Shown: positions 1 through 9,267 of the stretch, piece after piece
Position numbering within the stretch: the first letter of the stretch is position 1
How the letters are laid out: each line of letters begins with the position of its first letter
Assembly: GCA_937874695.1 (NCBI GenBank)
Contig: CALNAJ010000008.1
Coordinates: 1-38,978, forward strand
Direction of reading: 5' to 3'
DNA length: 38,978 nucleotides
Source of the DNA: an uncultured Lactobacillus sp.
GTDB taxonomy: Bacteria > Bacillota > Bacilli > Lactobacillales > Lactobacillaceae
Program-made: the position numbers and the translations under genes
The notes under the pieces: model-generated
What the model was told of the DNA's origin: nothing
Database searches by the model: none
What the model saw: only the letters and a program-made list of their open reading frames with translations

Positions 1-90
1 TTCGTTTTTCCTCAGATTATACCTGAATTTTTAGTTTTCAGACAGTCCCTAGTTAAAATAATTTGAATAATTGCTTAAGATTAAGCGGGA

Positions 91-122
91 GGGTCGTCTT
101 CAGAGATGAAGATGGCCCTTTT
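91..122 (+). terminator. Rho-independent terminator of upstream gene
   Basis: GGGTCGTCTTCA and TGAAGATGGCCC form a 12-bp stem (with G-U pairs) around a GAGA loop, followed by TTTT. It must end a transcript that enters from left of the window. Confidence 0.75.
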
Positions 123-374
123 AATTTGGTCAGTATTCGTTCAAATTAGGGGACTAAAAGGTCTCGAAAAGCGCTAGTAAGTTTGGTTAACAACGCAACC
201 TAAATTTTATGGTCAAATTAACCGGTTTACGGGGCTTGCAGAATTATTTTGCTATAACGATATCGGTTATCATCGTATAATTAACTTAGATATTGAGCCC
301 AGAACCAATCAATGAACCCATCTAATTACGCTTAAAATCATCATCTGAAAACAATATTTAAAGAGGAGGCCAGA

Positions 375-458
375 GTGGTCTTATTTGGGCAGAACCGTTT
401 TGCGGACGGAAATTTTGCCGGTTTAGCTGTAAACATAAAGCTAAAAGTTGAGGAATAA
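375..458 (+). CDS. Possible 27-residue leader peptide
   Basis: A GTG codon at 375 follows an AGGAGG at 364-369 with 5-base spacing and opens a 27-codon frame ending in TAA at 456-458, 47 bases before the wall-protein start. The predicted peptide (VVLFGQNRFADG...) resembles nothing I recognise and has no signal peptide or obvious run of regulatory codons. The strong Shine-Dalgarno is the only support. It could equally be chance purine richness in a leader RNA. Confidence 0.2.
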   Translation: MVLFGQNRFADGNFAGLAVNIKLKVEE

Positions 459-505
459 GTTTACGTAGTCACGCCTAATTGAATTGGGCAACGGGGGGCT
501 ATCAT

Positions 506-2854
506 ATGCGATTTAGAAAAGGATTATTGGCATTGTTAGGAGCGGTGACGTTTGCCGGGCTGGGGGTGTTTGTGGCTCAGGAGACGGCACAGGCCGATGC
601 GATGGGTACTGCGCCACAGGGAATTAAAATTCAAGGTAATTCATATTTTAATAAGCCAAATCTAATGGGACCGTCAAAAATTGAAAATGCTGCGACGTAC
701 GATGAAGTCACTGGTGATAAAAATAGGTTACCGATGGATGGTGTTCAACTCACCCATTATGGTTCACATAACCAAGGTGGTGCCATTTGGTCTAGTCAAA
801 AGTCATTTGATTTGAAGAAGAATCAGAAGTTTACGATGTGGATATATGTCAGTGGTGATGTCAACATTGGTGATCCAGGTGAAGGAATGGCATTTGTTCT
901 GCAGAATAATGATAATAATCAGTTCTCTGGAGTTGGTGAGTCCCTAGGGGTCTGGGGAGTTGATCAGGGATCTAAGAGTGGTGGAATCGATACGATTGCT
1001 GGCTCCGCTATTCCCAAAAGCTGGGCGCTAGAATTTGATACGGAAGTGAACAATGTCGATCCATCGTCATTGCCATCGGGGGCGATCTGGAACTTAGATA
1101 CTATGCAACCTTCTGCATTTGATCTTGGGAAGGGCGCAGGGTATGGTAATTTTACTGGGGGGACCCCAGACCAAGAAATCACGCATGAACATATATCATC
1201 AGGTTATCCGGACTTGAATAGCAGCTATGCAGCATATACGGCTAGTGGGACGAAGAGTGGTAGTTTACTACCATTTGGGAAGTATTATTACTATAAGCAA
1301 AGTCAATATGGATTGATTACTGACACAGATGCTCACTTCCTAGCAGACCAGCAGTGGCACCATGTGACGTTAGATTACACGGCACCAAAGGATGGTGGTA
1401 CGACAGGTCAAATGTCTTATCTTTATGATGACCGTGATCCGGTTACTGGTGCTGAAAAGAAAAGTAATCGGAATGCTAAGGTGGATATTGATCTCAATCG
1501 ACTAGGCGCAACAGGTAGCGATAGCAACGTTTATTGGGGGCTTACTGGGAGTACTGGGAAAGCATCCACAGCTACAGATTCAAGTGGGACTGAAGACAGT
1601 ATCGCTGTCTTTGAGCACATCCCTGGTCAGGTGAATGGATCTGCGACAGCCAAAATGATTGATGAGACCAATGATGACACGGAGGTTAACCCTGATGGGA
1701 CCTCTGGCGGATCCATCAACGGGAATGATAATGTGAGATTGGAATACAATGTCAAATTCGATTCTGGGGAGGGTGACTGGAAAAACATTATGGCCCAGTT
1801 GCATGTTCCAAAAGGATTGACAATCAAGTCTGGTACGGTTACGTACAAAGATGGTAGTCAAAAAAATGTTGATCTGACGGATCTTTCGCAAAATAGCGCG
1901 GATCAGACGCTGAGTACGAGTATTGACAATCTTAATGCCACCAACGGAAGTGCGACGGTGACACTGAATTGCAAGGCAGAAAATAAGAATTATAGTGCGC
2001 CGGCTACGACCAGTAACTTTGTTGGGAATGGGACCATGGCTAAGGCCAGTATCAATAAGTTCAGTATTAAACAGCAAGCAGCAATTCTGGATTTAGATCA
2101 AGACAAGATTACTATCAATCAAGGTAGTGATGTCAATATTTCCGGAAAAGTTTCTGAAGCTGATGGTTCGGTTTTGACAAACTCTAAAGTTAAAATCATA
2201 GCTAGTCTGATAAATAGTAGTGGCACAGAATTAGCACAGCCTGCCTTTTACTTGAGTGACAACAATCCTGCAACCGGATTTTCATTCAAGTTAACGTCTG
2301 ATGACTTAGCGGCGATTGGCGCAAAAGCGGGACAATATAAGTTAGTCGTTACGGCAACGGATGGTAAAGGAAATATGACGGGGGCTGAAACAGTAGATAT
2401 TACTATTATTGGTACCGTTGACTTTGGTAGTTCCTCTGGCGACTTGAACTACGATGCAACCATTAGTGGTGCTAGTCAATTAGTTAGTCGCTCTGATCCG
2501 AACTGGTCGTTCAATATTAACGATACTTTGGCAAACGGGACTGAGTGGAGACTGTACGCCAAAGCAACACCGTTGACGTTGCAGCCTACCGAGGTGGCGA
2601 ATGCTCCGGAAACAAATGACACGGGAACGCCACTGGATGGCCAACTGGTTTACAGTGATGGAGCCGGCATCCAGCCGTTAACGGCAGACGCGCAGACGCC
2701 GATTACCGATCATGTTTCAGATGGATCCAACACGCCTGTTAATATTGCTAGTGATTGGGACGATAATTCTGGAATCTTATTGCAACTGAATGGTGGTGCG
2801 GTTCAGGGTCATTACAAAGGAACAGTAACCTGGATACTGTCTAATGCGGAGTAA
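506..2854 (+). CDS. WxL-domain surface protein with L-type-lectin-like domain (1)
   Basis: Secreted cell-surface protein of 782 residues, probably held non-covalently on peptidoglycan by its C-terminal WxL domain and presenting a glycan-binding domain. A signal peptide covers about residues 1-30 (basic RFRK, hydrophobic core, AQA cleavage site). Residues ~40-380 look like a bacterial L-type lectin domain, with segments such as GMAFVLQN and SWALEFDT. A beta-rich middle region follows. The WxL domain holds a proximal W-R-L at ~681 and a distal Y-x5-W-I-L at 770-778, close to the C-terminus. The ATG at 506 is preferred over TTG at 479 because a G-run (493-498) sits just upstream and the signal peptide starts there. 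It is the most diverged of three tandem paralogues. Ligand unknown. Confidence 0.85.
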   Translation: MRFRKGLLALLGAVTFAGLGVFVAQETAQADAMGTAPQGIKIQGNSYFNKPNLMGPSKIENAATYDEVTGDKNRLPMDGVQLTHYGSHNQGGAIWSSQKSFDLKKNQKFTMWIYVSGDVNIGDPGEGMAFVLQNNDNNQFSGVGESLGVWGVDQGSKSGGIDTIAGSAIPKSWALEFDTEVNNVDPSSLPSGAIWNLDTMQPSAFDLGKGAGYGNFTGGTPDQEITHEHISSGYPDLNSSYAAYTASGTKSGSLLPFGKYYYYKQSQYGLITDTDAHFLADQQWHHVTLDYTAPKDGGTTGQMSYLYDDRDPVTGAEKKSNRNAKVDIDLNRLGATGSDSNVYWGLTGSTGKASTATDSSGTEDSIAVFEHIPGQVNGSATAKMIDETNDDTEVNPDGTSGGSINGNDNVRLEYNVKFDSGEGDWKNIMAQLHVPKGLTIKSGTVTYKDGSQKNVDLTDLSQNSADQTLSTSIDNLNATNGSATVTLNCKAENKNYSAPATTSNFVGNGTMAKASINKFSIKQQAAILDLDQDKITINQGSDVNISGKVSEADGSVLTNSKVKIIASLINSSGTELAQPAFYLSDNNPATGFSFKLTSDDLAAIGAKAGQYKLVVTATDGKGNMTGAETVDITIIGTVDFGSSSGDLNYDATISGASQLVSRSDPNWSFNINDTLANGTEWRLYAKATPLTLQPTEVANAPETNDTGTPLDGQLVYSDGAGIQPLTADAQTPITDHVSDGSNTPVNIASDWDDNSGILLQLNGGAVQGHYKGTVTWILSNAE

Positions 2855-2879
2855 GGTGAAAGCTGAATAGAGGTCTATG

Positions 2880-2914
2880 GGGATGCAGCCACTGGTTGTA
2901 GCCCTTTTTTATTT
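2880..2914 (+). terminator. Terminator of WxL gene 1
   Basis: GGGATGCAGCC and GGTTGTAGCCC form a stem with an ACT loop and one A.G mismatch, followed by TTTTTTATTT, 25 bases after the stop codon. Confidence 0.8.
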
Positions 2915-3208
2915 GACTTGGGCAATTTATCTAGCATTCGGCGATGGGTGCCTAAATTCGTAGCTTACTGAGACAGTTCTGAATGCTATTATGTTGGTCG
3001 CAATGTTACAACATTCTTATCGTGTAGAAATTTTATGTATGTGGTTGAATGGTATACATCACCTCAGTTTAGACGATGTGTGGGAAACAGCTGCTTTGTA
3101 AGTGTTCCCTGAACTTATTTGGTAATCAAATTATCCTTGGTATAGCTGGAATATCGGTAAATTAGACACTCTGGGAGCACATTAATCAGACGTTTTATAT
3201 TATTTTAG

Positions 3209-3237
3209 TTGTGTTTCGCCCCTAAACCTAATATAAT
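3209..3237 (+). promoter_or_regulatory. Putative promoter of WxL gene 2
   Basis: Perfect TATAAT at 3232-3237 with a partial -35 TTGTGT at 3209-3214 and 17-base spacing. It would give a roughly 245-base leader before the TTG start at 3488. Confidence 0.4.
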
Positions 3238-3433
3238 AAACTTTGTTAATAGGAGAACTAATATAGGGGAGTCGGGTTCTTGGGGAAGAATGCGGCTAAC
3301 GTTAGTTCTACGAGTATTCAATCGGTTGCACACTTTTGGCCACTGAGGATTGAAAGTTAACTTAATTTAGGTCGAAACTGCTGATGTGGATAAAGCACTG
3401 ACGAGCGAGGCAGCGTGATTGAATGGAGATAAA

Positions 3434-3465
3434 TTCGCCATTACTGACTGATGATGGCGAGTTTT
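3434..3465 (+). promoter_or_regulatory. Hairpin with U-tract just before WxL gene 2 RBS
   Basis: TTCGCCAT (3434-3441) pairs with ATGGCGAG (3454-3461), 8 bp with one G-U and a 12-base loop, followed by TTTT. It resembles a weak intrinsic terminator but lies only 6 bases before the AGGAGG of the next gene, so it may act as an attenuator in the long leader. Confidence 0.4.
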
Positions 3466-3487
3466 AGTTTCAGGAGGAGCGGGGATT

Positions 3488-5872
3488 TTGAAGATTAAAT
3501 CAATTTTATTGAGTGTGATGGCCATCGGGTTAGGGATTGTGATTTGGGGATGGGGGACGACGGCACAAGCGGAAAATATTTCGGTGCCAAAAGGATCGGC
3601 TCCTCAGGGATTAACGATTGACAGTTACTTTGAAACAACTCAGGCGTTTGATAATCATGCTGAAACAGTTGAGACGAACAAGGGCGATAATCAAGCGGTA
3701 TTACTTACAGATGGGCCACAGGAACTAGGAACAATTTGGACCAGCAACGCTGCTAAAATGGACATGGCAGAGGATCAAAAGGCCTCGATGTGGATGTATT
3801 TTGGAAACGGGTATAACGCTGGTGACGGAATGGCTTTTGTCATTCAAAATGGTGGTGTTGATGCAACCGCTATTGATAATAGTGATCCGGCTAATCCGAC
3901 TGCGGCTAGGGGGGAAACTCTTGGCGTTTGGGGTCACGACGACAAAAATCAAGATACGACGCCACAACAAGTAGCTGATACTGCCATTCCCAAAAGCTGG
4001 GCACTGGAATTTGATACCTTTAATAATAAATTACCAACAAAGGATAATGATTCAGCGTGGAACGATTATTTTGCGGATTCTGGCTCATATGCTAATCAGT
4101 TTGACGAGAACATGCCGAGTGGTTACCCTCACATTGCTTCAAATTATCCAGGGGAAGCCTCTACGTATAACGTTATGACGAAAAATTTGAGTTGGACTAC
4201 TGGTGGCTTTATGGGAATTGGCGGAACACCCAACAAGAAAAGTTACAGCTATGCGACAATGAATCACATGGGAGCAATCAGTAATAGTTTTGCATTGTTG
4301 CGAAACGATAATGGTGATTGGAAACATTTAACGTTAAATTGGAAGGCGCCAGCGGCAGGTTCAACGACTGGAACAATGACCTATACTATTAATGATAAGG
4401 ATCCAAAGACTGGAGCCAAATTGACAAAGGACGCCTCGTCGAATTCGGCCCAGATTAATTTGGAAAAGCTAGGATTGTCAACTGACGATGCACGTGTACG
4501 TTGGGGATTCACTGGATCAACGGGGGACAGTTTCGAAAATAACCTGGTCGTCTTCGAAGAAGTTCCCGGTTTAGTGGATGCGGATGTGACGGCTAACTTA
4601 GTTGATAACTCGCAAGCGAATATGACTATCGACGATGCCAGCGACAAAGTCTATACTGGGGATCAAATGACGTTAAAGTATCATCTGAACTATAAAGGTG
4701 GGCGTGATTCCTGGCAGTCAATTAAGAATAAGCTGAATTTGCCGGCTGATATTGCCTATGATTCGGCAAAAGTCACGTATGATGACGGGAAGTTTGCGGA
4801 TGGCAAGACTTCTGAAACAATTCCGGTTGATTCCAGCGATACAACTGGTCAATCCGTCAGTGAGACGTTAGCTCGTAATCTTTCCAAGAATACGTCCGCT
4901 GGTGAAACGGATGGGGCAACGATTACGCTAACGGGTAAAGCTAGTAGCAAGACTGCCACTGCCAGCACGCCAGACAAAGTGGCAAGTAAGACCAGTAGTT
5001 TTGAAGGCTCTAACGCCATTACGCAGGCTACTGTGAGCGGGTTTCAAGTTGCCCCTGGTGGCGATGGGACCAGTGTCATGACGATGGCGTTAACCGGACC
5101 AGAGAAAAACATTACTGCCAACTCGAATAATCAAAAGGGCTCGGAGTCACAGACGTCCGCGGCCGATGTGACGGTTTCCGGTAAGATTACGTATAAAAAA
5201 GTCGATGGAACGCCAGTCACAGATAAAACGCTGACCTTACAACCACGGCTCAATGGAAACAGTCTTCAAATATCGACGGTCACAGACAGTGATAAGGACG
5301 GTGTCTATGACTTTTCGTACACTATTCCATCTACGTCGTTGATTGCGGGTAGTACTGGTAATGTATTAGATCTATTCGCAACGGATACATCAACCCATCT
5401 AAGTGCGGCCAATAACTTGGAGTATACGGTAACGTTGAAGGATGGCACTAAGAGTATTTCAGCGAATACGCTATCGTCTTTTAATGCGGATGATCCCCAG
5501 AAGATGACGGGGTCGGCTATGCGTCTTACACCGGATAGCAACTGGTCGGTTAAGGTTTATGACTCTATGGGGACCGGTGATCAGTGGACGTTGCAAGCCA
5601 GCGCAGGACCACTCATGTCGAAATTGCGGGGAGTGACGCTAGACGGTGAGTTGAAGTACCTCGACGGAAACGGCAATGAAGAGACTTTCGCTCAGGGTGC
5701 TGCTGTGAATATCGCAAGCCACACGACCACTTCCGATGATGATGTTGTCGATGTTGCCAAGTCCTGGGATCAGAATCATGGGATTGTACTCGATGTAAAC
5801 GGTGGTGCTGTTCAGGGGTACTATGCGACTCAGATTCAGTGGACATTTGGTAATACGCCAAATGTGTCTTAA
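3488..5872 (+). CDS. WxL-domain surface protein with L-type-lectin-like domain (2)
   Basis: Secreted 794-residue paralogue of its two neighbours and closest to gene 3. The start is TTG at 3488, preceded by AGGAGGAG. A signal peptide ends near an AQA at residues 27-29. Lectin-like features follow (DGMAFVIQN, SWALEFDT), then a Ser/Thr/Gly-rich middle. The WxL domain begins around residue 660 with proximal W-T-L at ~700. The distal motif at 779-787 is Y-x5-W-T-F, a Phe where the family normally has Leu. The role is inferred as a non-covalently wall-attached, possibly sugar-binding adhesin; the ligand cannot be read from sequence. It has its own leader and terminator, so it may be expressed independently of genes 1 and 3. 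Confidence 0.85.
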   Translation: MKIKSILLSVMAIGLGIVIWGWGTTAQAENISVPKGSAPQGLTIDSYFETTQAFDNHAETVETNKGDNQAVLLTDGPQELGTIWTSNAAKMDMAEDQKASMWMYFGNGYNAGDGMAFVIQNGGVDATAIDNSDPANPTAARGETLGVWGHDDKNQDTTPQQVADTAIPKSWALEFDTFNNKLPTKDNDSAWNDYFADSGSYANQFDENMPSGYPHIASNYPGEASTYNVMTKNLSWTTGGFMGIGGTPNKKSYSYATMNHMGAISNSFALLRNDNGDWKHLTLNWKAPAAGSTTGTMTYTINDKDPKTGAKLTKDASSNSAQINLEKLGLSTDDARVRWGFTGSTGDSFENNLVVFEEVPGLVDADVTANLVDNSQANMTIDDASDKVYTGDQMTLKYHLNYKGGRDSWQSIKNKLNLPADIAYDSAKVTYDDGKFADGKTSETIPVDSSDTTGQSVSETLARNLSKNTSAGETDGATITLTGKASSKTATASTPDKVASKTSSFEGSNAITQATVSGFQVAPGGDGTSVMTMALTGPEKNITANSNNQKGSESQTSAADVTVSGKITYKKVDGTPVTDKTLTLQPRLNGNSLQISTVTDSDKDGVYDFSYTIPSTSLIAGSTGNVLDLFATDTSTHLSAANNLEYTVTLKDGTKSISANTLSSFNADDPQKMTGSAMRLTPDSNWSVKVYDSMGTGDQWTLQASAGPLMSKLRGVTLDGELKYLDGNGNEETFAQGAAVNIASHTTTSDDDVVDVAKSWDQNHGIVLDVNGGAVQGYYATQIQWTFGNTPNVS

Positions 5873-5886
5873 TTTAAATATTTCAG

Positions 5887-5913
5887 GTCAGTCGAAAATC
5901 GGCTGGCTTTTTT
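5887..5913 (+). terminator. Terminator of WxL gene 2
   Basis: GTCAGTCGA and TCGGCTGGC form a 9-bp stem with an AAA loop, followed by TTTTTT, 14 bases after the stop codon. Confidence 0.8.
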
Positions 5914-6280
5914 GTGTTTCAGCAAGTGTACCAGATACACTGCAGATTTACTATCTTTATCTGCTAAGAACGGGGTATTAATATTATGGGAAACCATTTA
6001 TAAATATTATTATAACAACGTTTTGTGGATTTTAACGTACTTGATATGCTATACTTCTTGAAAATAGTACTGGGTATTATTATTAAATATGTGATACTAT
6101 AAAATTTGTTATGAAACAGCTGCCAAAACTTTGACTGAATATCGTGTCGACATCGATTAGATTGACTAGCAAAAATGTCGTGTAAGTACTAAATTGAATT
6201 GATATCATAATTGAGAATATTCGGAGGATAGCTATCTTAAGGATTATGGGGCATTGTTCGTAACACAAGGAGTGAGGATT
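5914..6280. other. Intergenic leader before WxL gene 3
   Basis: AT-rich stretch with no supported ORF. A TATACT at 6050-6055 (preceded by another near -10 sequence, TATGCT at 6045-6050) is the best promoter candidate, but no good -35 is at the right distance. It would leave a leader of about 220 bases, again long, as for the other two surface-protein genes. Confidence 0.3.
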
Positions 6281-8602
6281 TTGGGGATTAAAACAATTAT
6301 TTTGGGAATCATGGCTATTGGGTTGGGCTTGATTGCTTTAGAGAGTCAAAATGTGGTAGAAGCAGGAGCCCAGAGTAATATTGACACGGTTCTCGCGAAT
6401 GCACCAAAGGGAATTCGAATTGATGATTACTTTAGCATTGGCAATATAGAGAATAACTCGGCAACTAAGGCAACGACTGGATACGGAAAGGACCATGCTA
6501 TTGAACTAACCAATGGTCCCACGCAGTTGGGAACTGTATGGACCAGTGATGAAGCCAGAATGAATTTAGGAGAGAATGAAACGGCTTCAATGTGGTTGTA
6601 TTTTGGCAATTATCCTTTCAAATCGGGAGATGGTATGGCTTTTGTTATGCAAAACGATGAGCGAGGTATCGGTGCAACGGCAACAGACGCAACAGAGAAG
6701 CCAACTAATGGAGAGACTCTTGGGGTTTGGGGGATGGATCAGCGGAAGAATTTTAAATTAGTTCCGGACTTGTCCGCAGTTGCTCGGAGTGCCATTCAGA
6801 ATAGCTGGGCGTTAGAATTTGATACATATAGGAATAATCAGGTTGACTCCAATTCCTTAAAAAATGGTACTGCTTCGCAATTTGACTCTGGGAATGAAAC
6901 GAACAAACCACATATTGCTTCTAATTATCCTGGAGAAGAGGACACGTATCAAATGAGGAAAACAGATGACAAAGCTCCTTATTATTACGTGAAGATGAAA
7001 CACGAGGGATTGTTGCGTGACAGAAACGATTTTTTAGCTAATGGTTACTGGCATCATTTAACTTTGAAATGGCAGGCACCAGCAACGGGGTCATCAATTG
7101 GGACCATGACATATTCTTTCAATGATAAAAATCCTAAAACTGGGGCTAACCTGGATAATCCGTCAGTTCAGTCTGTTCAGGTTGATATCAGTAAGTTTCA
7201 CCTTGACGCAAATAAACGTATTCGCTGGGGATTTACTGGTTCAACTGGTGGATTCTATGAAAATAACTTAGTAGTCTTTGAAAAAGTACCAGGGCTAGTC
7301 GATGTTGATGCCAATGCGCAACTTGTTGATGAGTCCCAGGCAAAAAAAGTTACCGATGACCCAAAGACTAGAGTCTATACAGGTGACCAAATGGTTCTGA
7401 AATATCATCTGAACTATAAAAAAGGACGCGATTCCTGGAAGAATATCCATAGTAGTCTACATTTGCCAGCAGGAATTGCTTTTGACTCAGCAAAAATCAC
7501 GTATGATGACGAGGAAAACGCTATCAGTAAAAGTACAGAGTCCTTTAGTATCAATCCCGATGATACCAGTGGCCAGACGGTCAGCGGTACCTTAGCACGT
7601 TCCCTATCCAAGAACGTGGCCGCCGGTGAAACAGCAGGAGTCACAATCACCTTAACGGGGCGCGCAACTAGCAAGACGGCAACGGCAAGCAAGCCAGATG
7701 AAATTGCGAGTCAAACCAGTAGCTTTGAGGGTACCAATGCCATTACCCAAGCAACGACAAGTGCTTTTCAATTAGTCGCTGGGGATGATGATTCTAGCGT
7801 GATGACGATGGCGCTAACGGGCGAGCACGTGACGCCGGGGTCTGATGATCAGAACGGAAGTGAGGTGTTGACTACAGCGGCCGATGTCACGGTTAAAGGC
7901 CGTATCGATTATCGCCGGAAGAGTAATGGCGAGGCTTTTACTGGGCGAACATTGACCCTGCAGCCGCGTTTCAACAGTGAGAGTTTACAAACTCAGATAG
8001 TCACGGATACTGATAATGATGGCACGTATAATTTCACTTATACTATGCCGGCTGCCAACTTACTGGGGAGTGGTCATGAAAACATCCTAGAGTTATTTGC
8101 GGTAGACACATCGGCTCATCTCAGTGCCATTAACAGTCTGCGATACAGTGTGACGTTACAAAGCGGGGCTCGTAGCATGTCGGTCAGTTCGTTTGCCACC
8201 TTTAATAAGGATAATCCCCAGCACATGACGGGACGCAGGATGCGGCTAAAGCCTGATAGCAACTGGTCGGTTATGGTTCATGACTCAGTCGGTAAGAACG
8301 ATACCTGGACGCTACAAGCCTGTGCGTCACCATTAACCACGCGTTTACGGGGCGGTCTGCTGGCTGGTGACCTGAAGTACGTTGATGGAGATGGCAATGA
8401 AAATAGCTTAACGCAAGGCACCGTTAACCTTGAGCACCATACCACGACTTCTGACGATGAAAATTTCGACATTACCAAGTTGTGGCGGGATAATCCGAGT
8501 CGGGGAGTCTTCTTGGATGTTGATGGTGGGGCTGTTCCGGGCCAGTACATGAGCCGTATCAGCTGGACACTTATTCAAGATCCGGTTACGCAAGAAGCTT
8601 GA
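6281..8602 (+). CDS. WxL-domain surface protein with L-type-lectin-like domain (3)
   Basis: Secreted 773-residue paralogue of gene 2, alignable along its whole length. I place the start at TTG 6281: AAGGAG at 6267-6272 gives 8-base spacing and the N-terminus then matches that of gene 2 (GIKTIILGIMAIGLG against KIKSILLSVMAIGLG). A longer frame to 6254 has no ribosome binding site. The signal peptide is residues ~1-30. The lectin-like domain follows (DGMAFVMQND, SWALEFDT), then a repetitive Thr/Ser region. The WxL domain has proximal W-T-L at ~676 and distal Y-x5-W-T-L at 756-764. Predicted to be attached to the wall non-covalently; function by analogy only. Confidence 0.85.
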   Translation: MGIKTIILGIMAIGLGLIALESQNVVEAGAQSNIDTVLANAPKGIRIDDYFSIGNIENNSATKATTGYGKDHAIELTNGPTQLGTVWTSDEARMNLGENETASMWLYFGNYPFKSGDGMAFVMQNDERGIGATATDATEKPTNGETLGVWGMDQRKNFKLVPDLSAVARSAIQNSWALEFDTYRNNQVDSNSLKNGTASQFDSGNETNKPHIASNYPGEEDTYQMRKTDDKAPYYYVKMKHEGLLRDRNDFLANGYWHHLTLKWQAPATGSSIGTMTYSFNDKNPKTGANLDNPSVQSVQVDISKFHLDANKRIRWGFTGSTGGFYENNLVVFEKVPGLVDVDANAQLVDESQAKKVTDDPKTRVYTGDQMVLKYHLNYKKGRDSWKNIHSSLHLPAGIAFDSAKITYDDEENAISKSTESFSINPDDTSGQTVSGTLARSLSKNVAAGETAGVTITLTGRATSKTATASKPDEIASQTSSFEGTNAITQATTSAFQLVAGDDDSSVMTMALTGEHVTPGSDDQNGSEVLTTAADVTVKGRIDYRRKSNGEAFTGRTLTLQPRFNSESLQTQIVTDTDNDGTYNFTYTMPAANLLGSGHENILELFAVDTSAHLSAINSLRYSVTLQSGARSMSVSSFATFNKDNPQHMTGRRMRLKPDSNWSVMVHDSVGKNDTWTLQACASPLTTRLRGGLLAGDLKYVDGDGNENSLTQGTVNLEHHTTTSDDENFDITKLWRDNPSRGVFLDVDGGAVPGQYMSRISWTLIQDPVTQEA

Positions 8603-8644
8603 GCTAACTAGGCTCTTCTAAATACTGTAAGGAATTTACAAATC

Positions 8645-8704
8645 AAAAAGGCAATGCCCGTCTTCACCAACACTAGCTGGTCCAAAACGGGCATTGCTTT
8701 TCAT
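8645..8704. terminator. Bidirectional terminator between WxL gene 3 and phosphatase gene
   Basis: AAAAAGGCAATGCCCGT pairs with ACGGGCATTGCTTTT, with one unpaired G and a 20-odd-base loop. A-tract on the left and T-tract on the right let it serve both converging genes. Confidence 0.8.
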
Positions 8705-9163
8705 TTAATCGAGTTCGTCCAGCCAAGCGGGCAGGGCGGTCGCAAGTTCTTGATAGGTTAATTCAAATTTGTGCGTGTACCACGGGTCGTCGATGGCTTC
8801 GCCTTCACGACCGGGGAGAATGTCGAGACACAGCTTGACCTTGGTGGCATCTGCTGCGCTGGGTGCCATGCGTTGCAGGTTGGCCACGTTGGCATGATCC
8901 ATCGTGATGATGGTATCGGCCCAATCGAAGTCTTCTGCTGTGATGGGGCGGGAGCGGTGCTGACTTGCATCGAGCCCGTGCGCCCGCATCGCTTTGAGGG
9001 CCCCGGGATGGGGATGATTACCCTCTTCTTCAGGACTCGTGGCAACCGAAGCCACCTCGAATTGGTCCGTCAGATGACGTTGGTCGAGCAGGTCGTTAAA
9101 GATAGCTTCAGCCATGGGAGAACGACAGATATTGCCTAAGCAAACAAAGAGCACGTGTTGCAT
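8705..9163 (-). CDS. Low-molecular-weight protein-tyrosine phosphatase
   Basis: Cytosolic phosphatase of 152 residues, the usual family length. The N-terminal P-loop is C8-x5-R14-S15 (VCLGNICRS), where Cys is the nucleophile and Arg binds phosphate. The general acid is Asp126 in a D-D-P-W-Y context near the C-terminus. In Gram-positive bacteria such enzymes dephosphorylate protein tyrosine or arginine (YwlE type); residues seen here do not decide between them. It is a single gene on the minus strand, convergent with the third WxL gene, with AGGAGG immediately upstream of its ATG. Confidence 0.9.
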   Translation of the reverse strand: MQHVLFVCLGNICRSPMAEAIFNDLLDQRHLTDQFEVASVATSPEEEGNHPHPGALKAMRAHGLDASQHRSRPITAEDFDWADTIITMDHANVANLQRMAPSAADATKVKLCLDILPGREGEAIDDPWYTHKFELTYQELATALPAWLDELD

Positions 9164-9223
9164 GGGAAACCTCCTAATTATTGGTAAAGCCAGGCGTACA
9201 TACTGGAGTCTGGTTTTAGCCTT

Positions 9224-9232
9224 TGTTATGAT
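9224..9232 (+). promoter_or_regulatory. Extended -10 promoter of lemA-htpX
   Basis: TGtTATGAT at 9224-9232, with only a weak -35 (TGGAGT at 9204-9209, 17-base spacing). It lies 35 bases before the lemA start. Confidence 0.5.
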
Positions 9233-9267
9233 GAGTGTACCAGAAATTTTGAGAAGGAGTGATAGAT

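Larger units (their letters stand above)
1..505. other. Leader region upstream of first WxL gene
   Basis: Non-coding stretch before the first surface-protein gene. It holds a strong terminator (91-122) for a gene lying left of the window. It also holds a 17-base near-palindrome ATAACGATATCGGTTAT at 254-270, just upstream of a TATAAT at 276-281, and a possible mini-ORF at 375-458. No convincing -35 box accompanies the TATAAT, so the promoter is tentative; the palindrome could be an operator covering the -35 position. Confidence 0.4.
2915..3487. other. Intergenic leader between WxL genes 1 and 2
   Basis: About 570 bases with no ORF I can support. It contains a possible promoter (TATAAT at 3232-3237, weak TTGTGT at 3209-3214, 17-base spacer), an unusually long predicted 5' leader of about 245 bases, and a hairpin with U-rich tail (3434-3465) directly before the ribosome binding site of gene 2. 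Confidence 0.4.

Noticed and set aside
1580..2077. Minus-strand frame of 165 codons in WxL gene 1
   Set aside because: Opposite to a clear secreted protein and without start signals.
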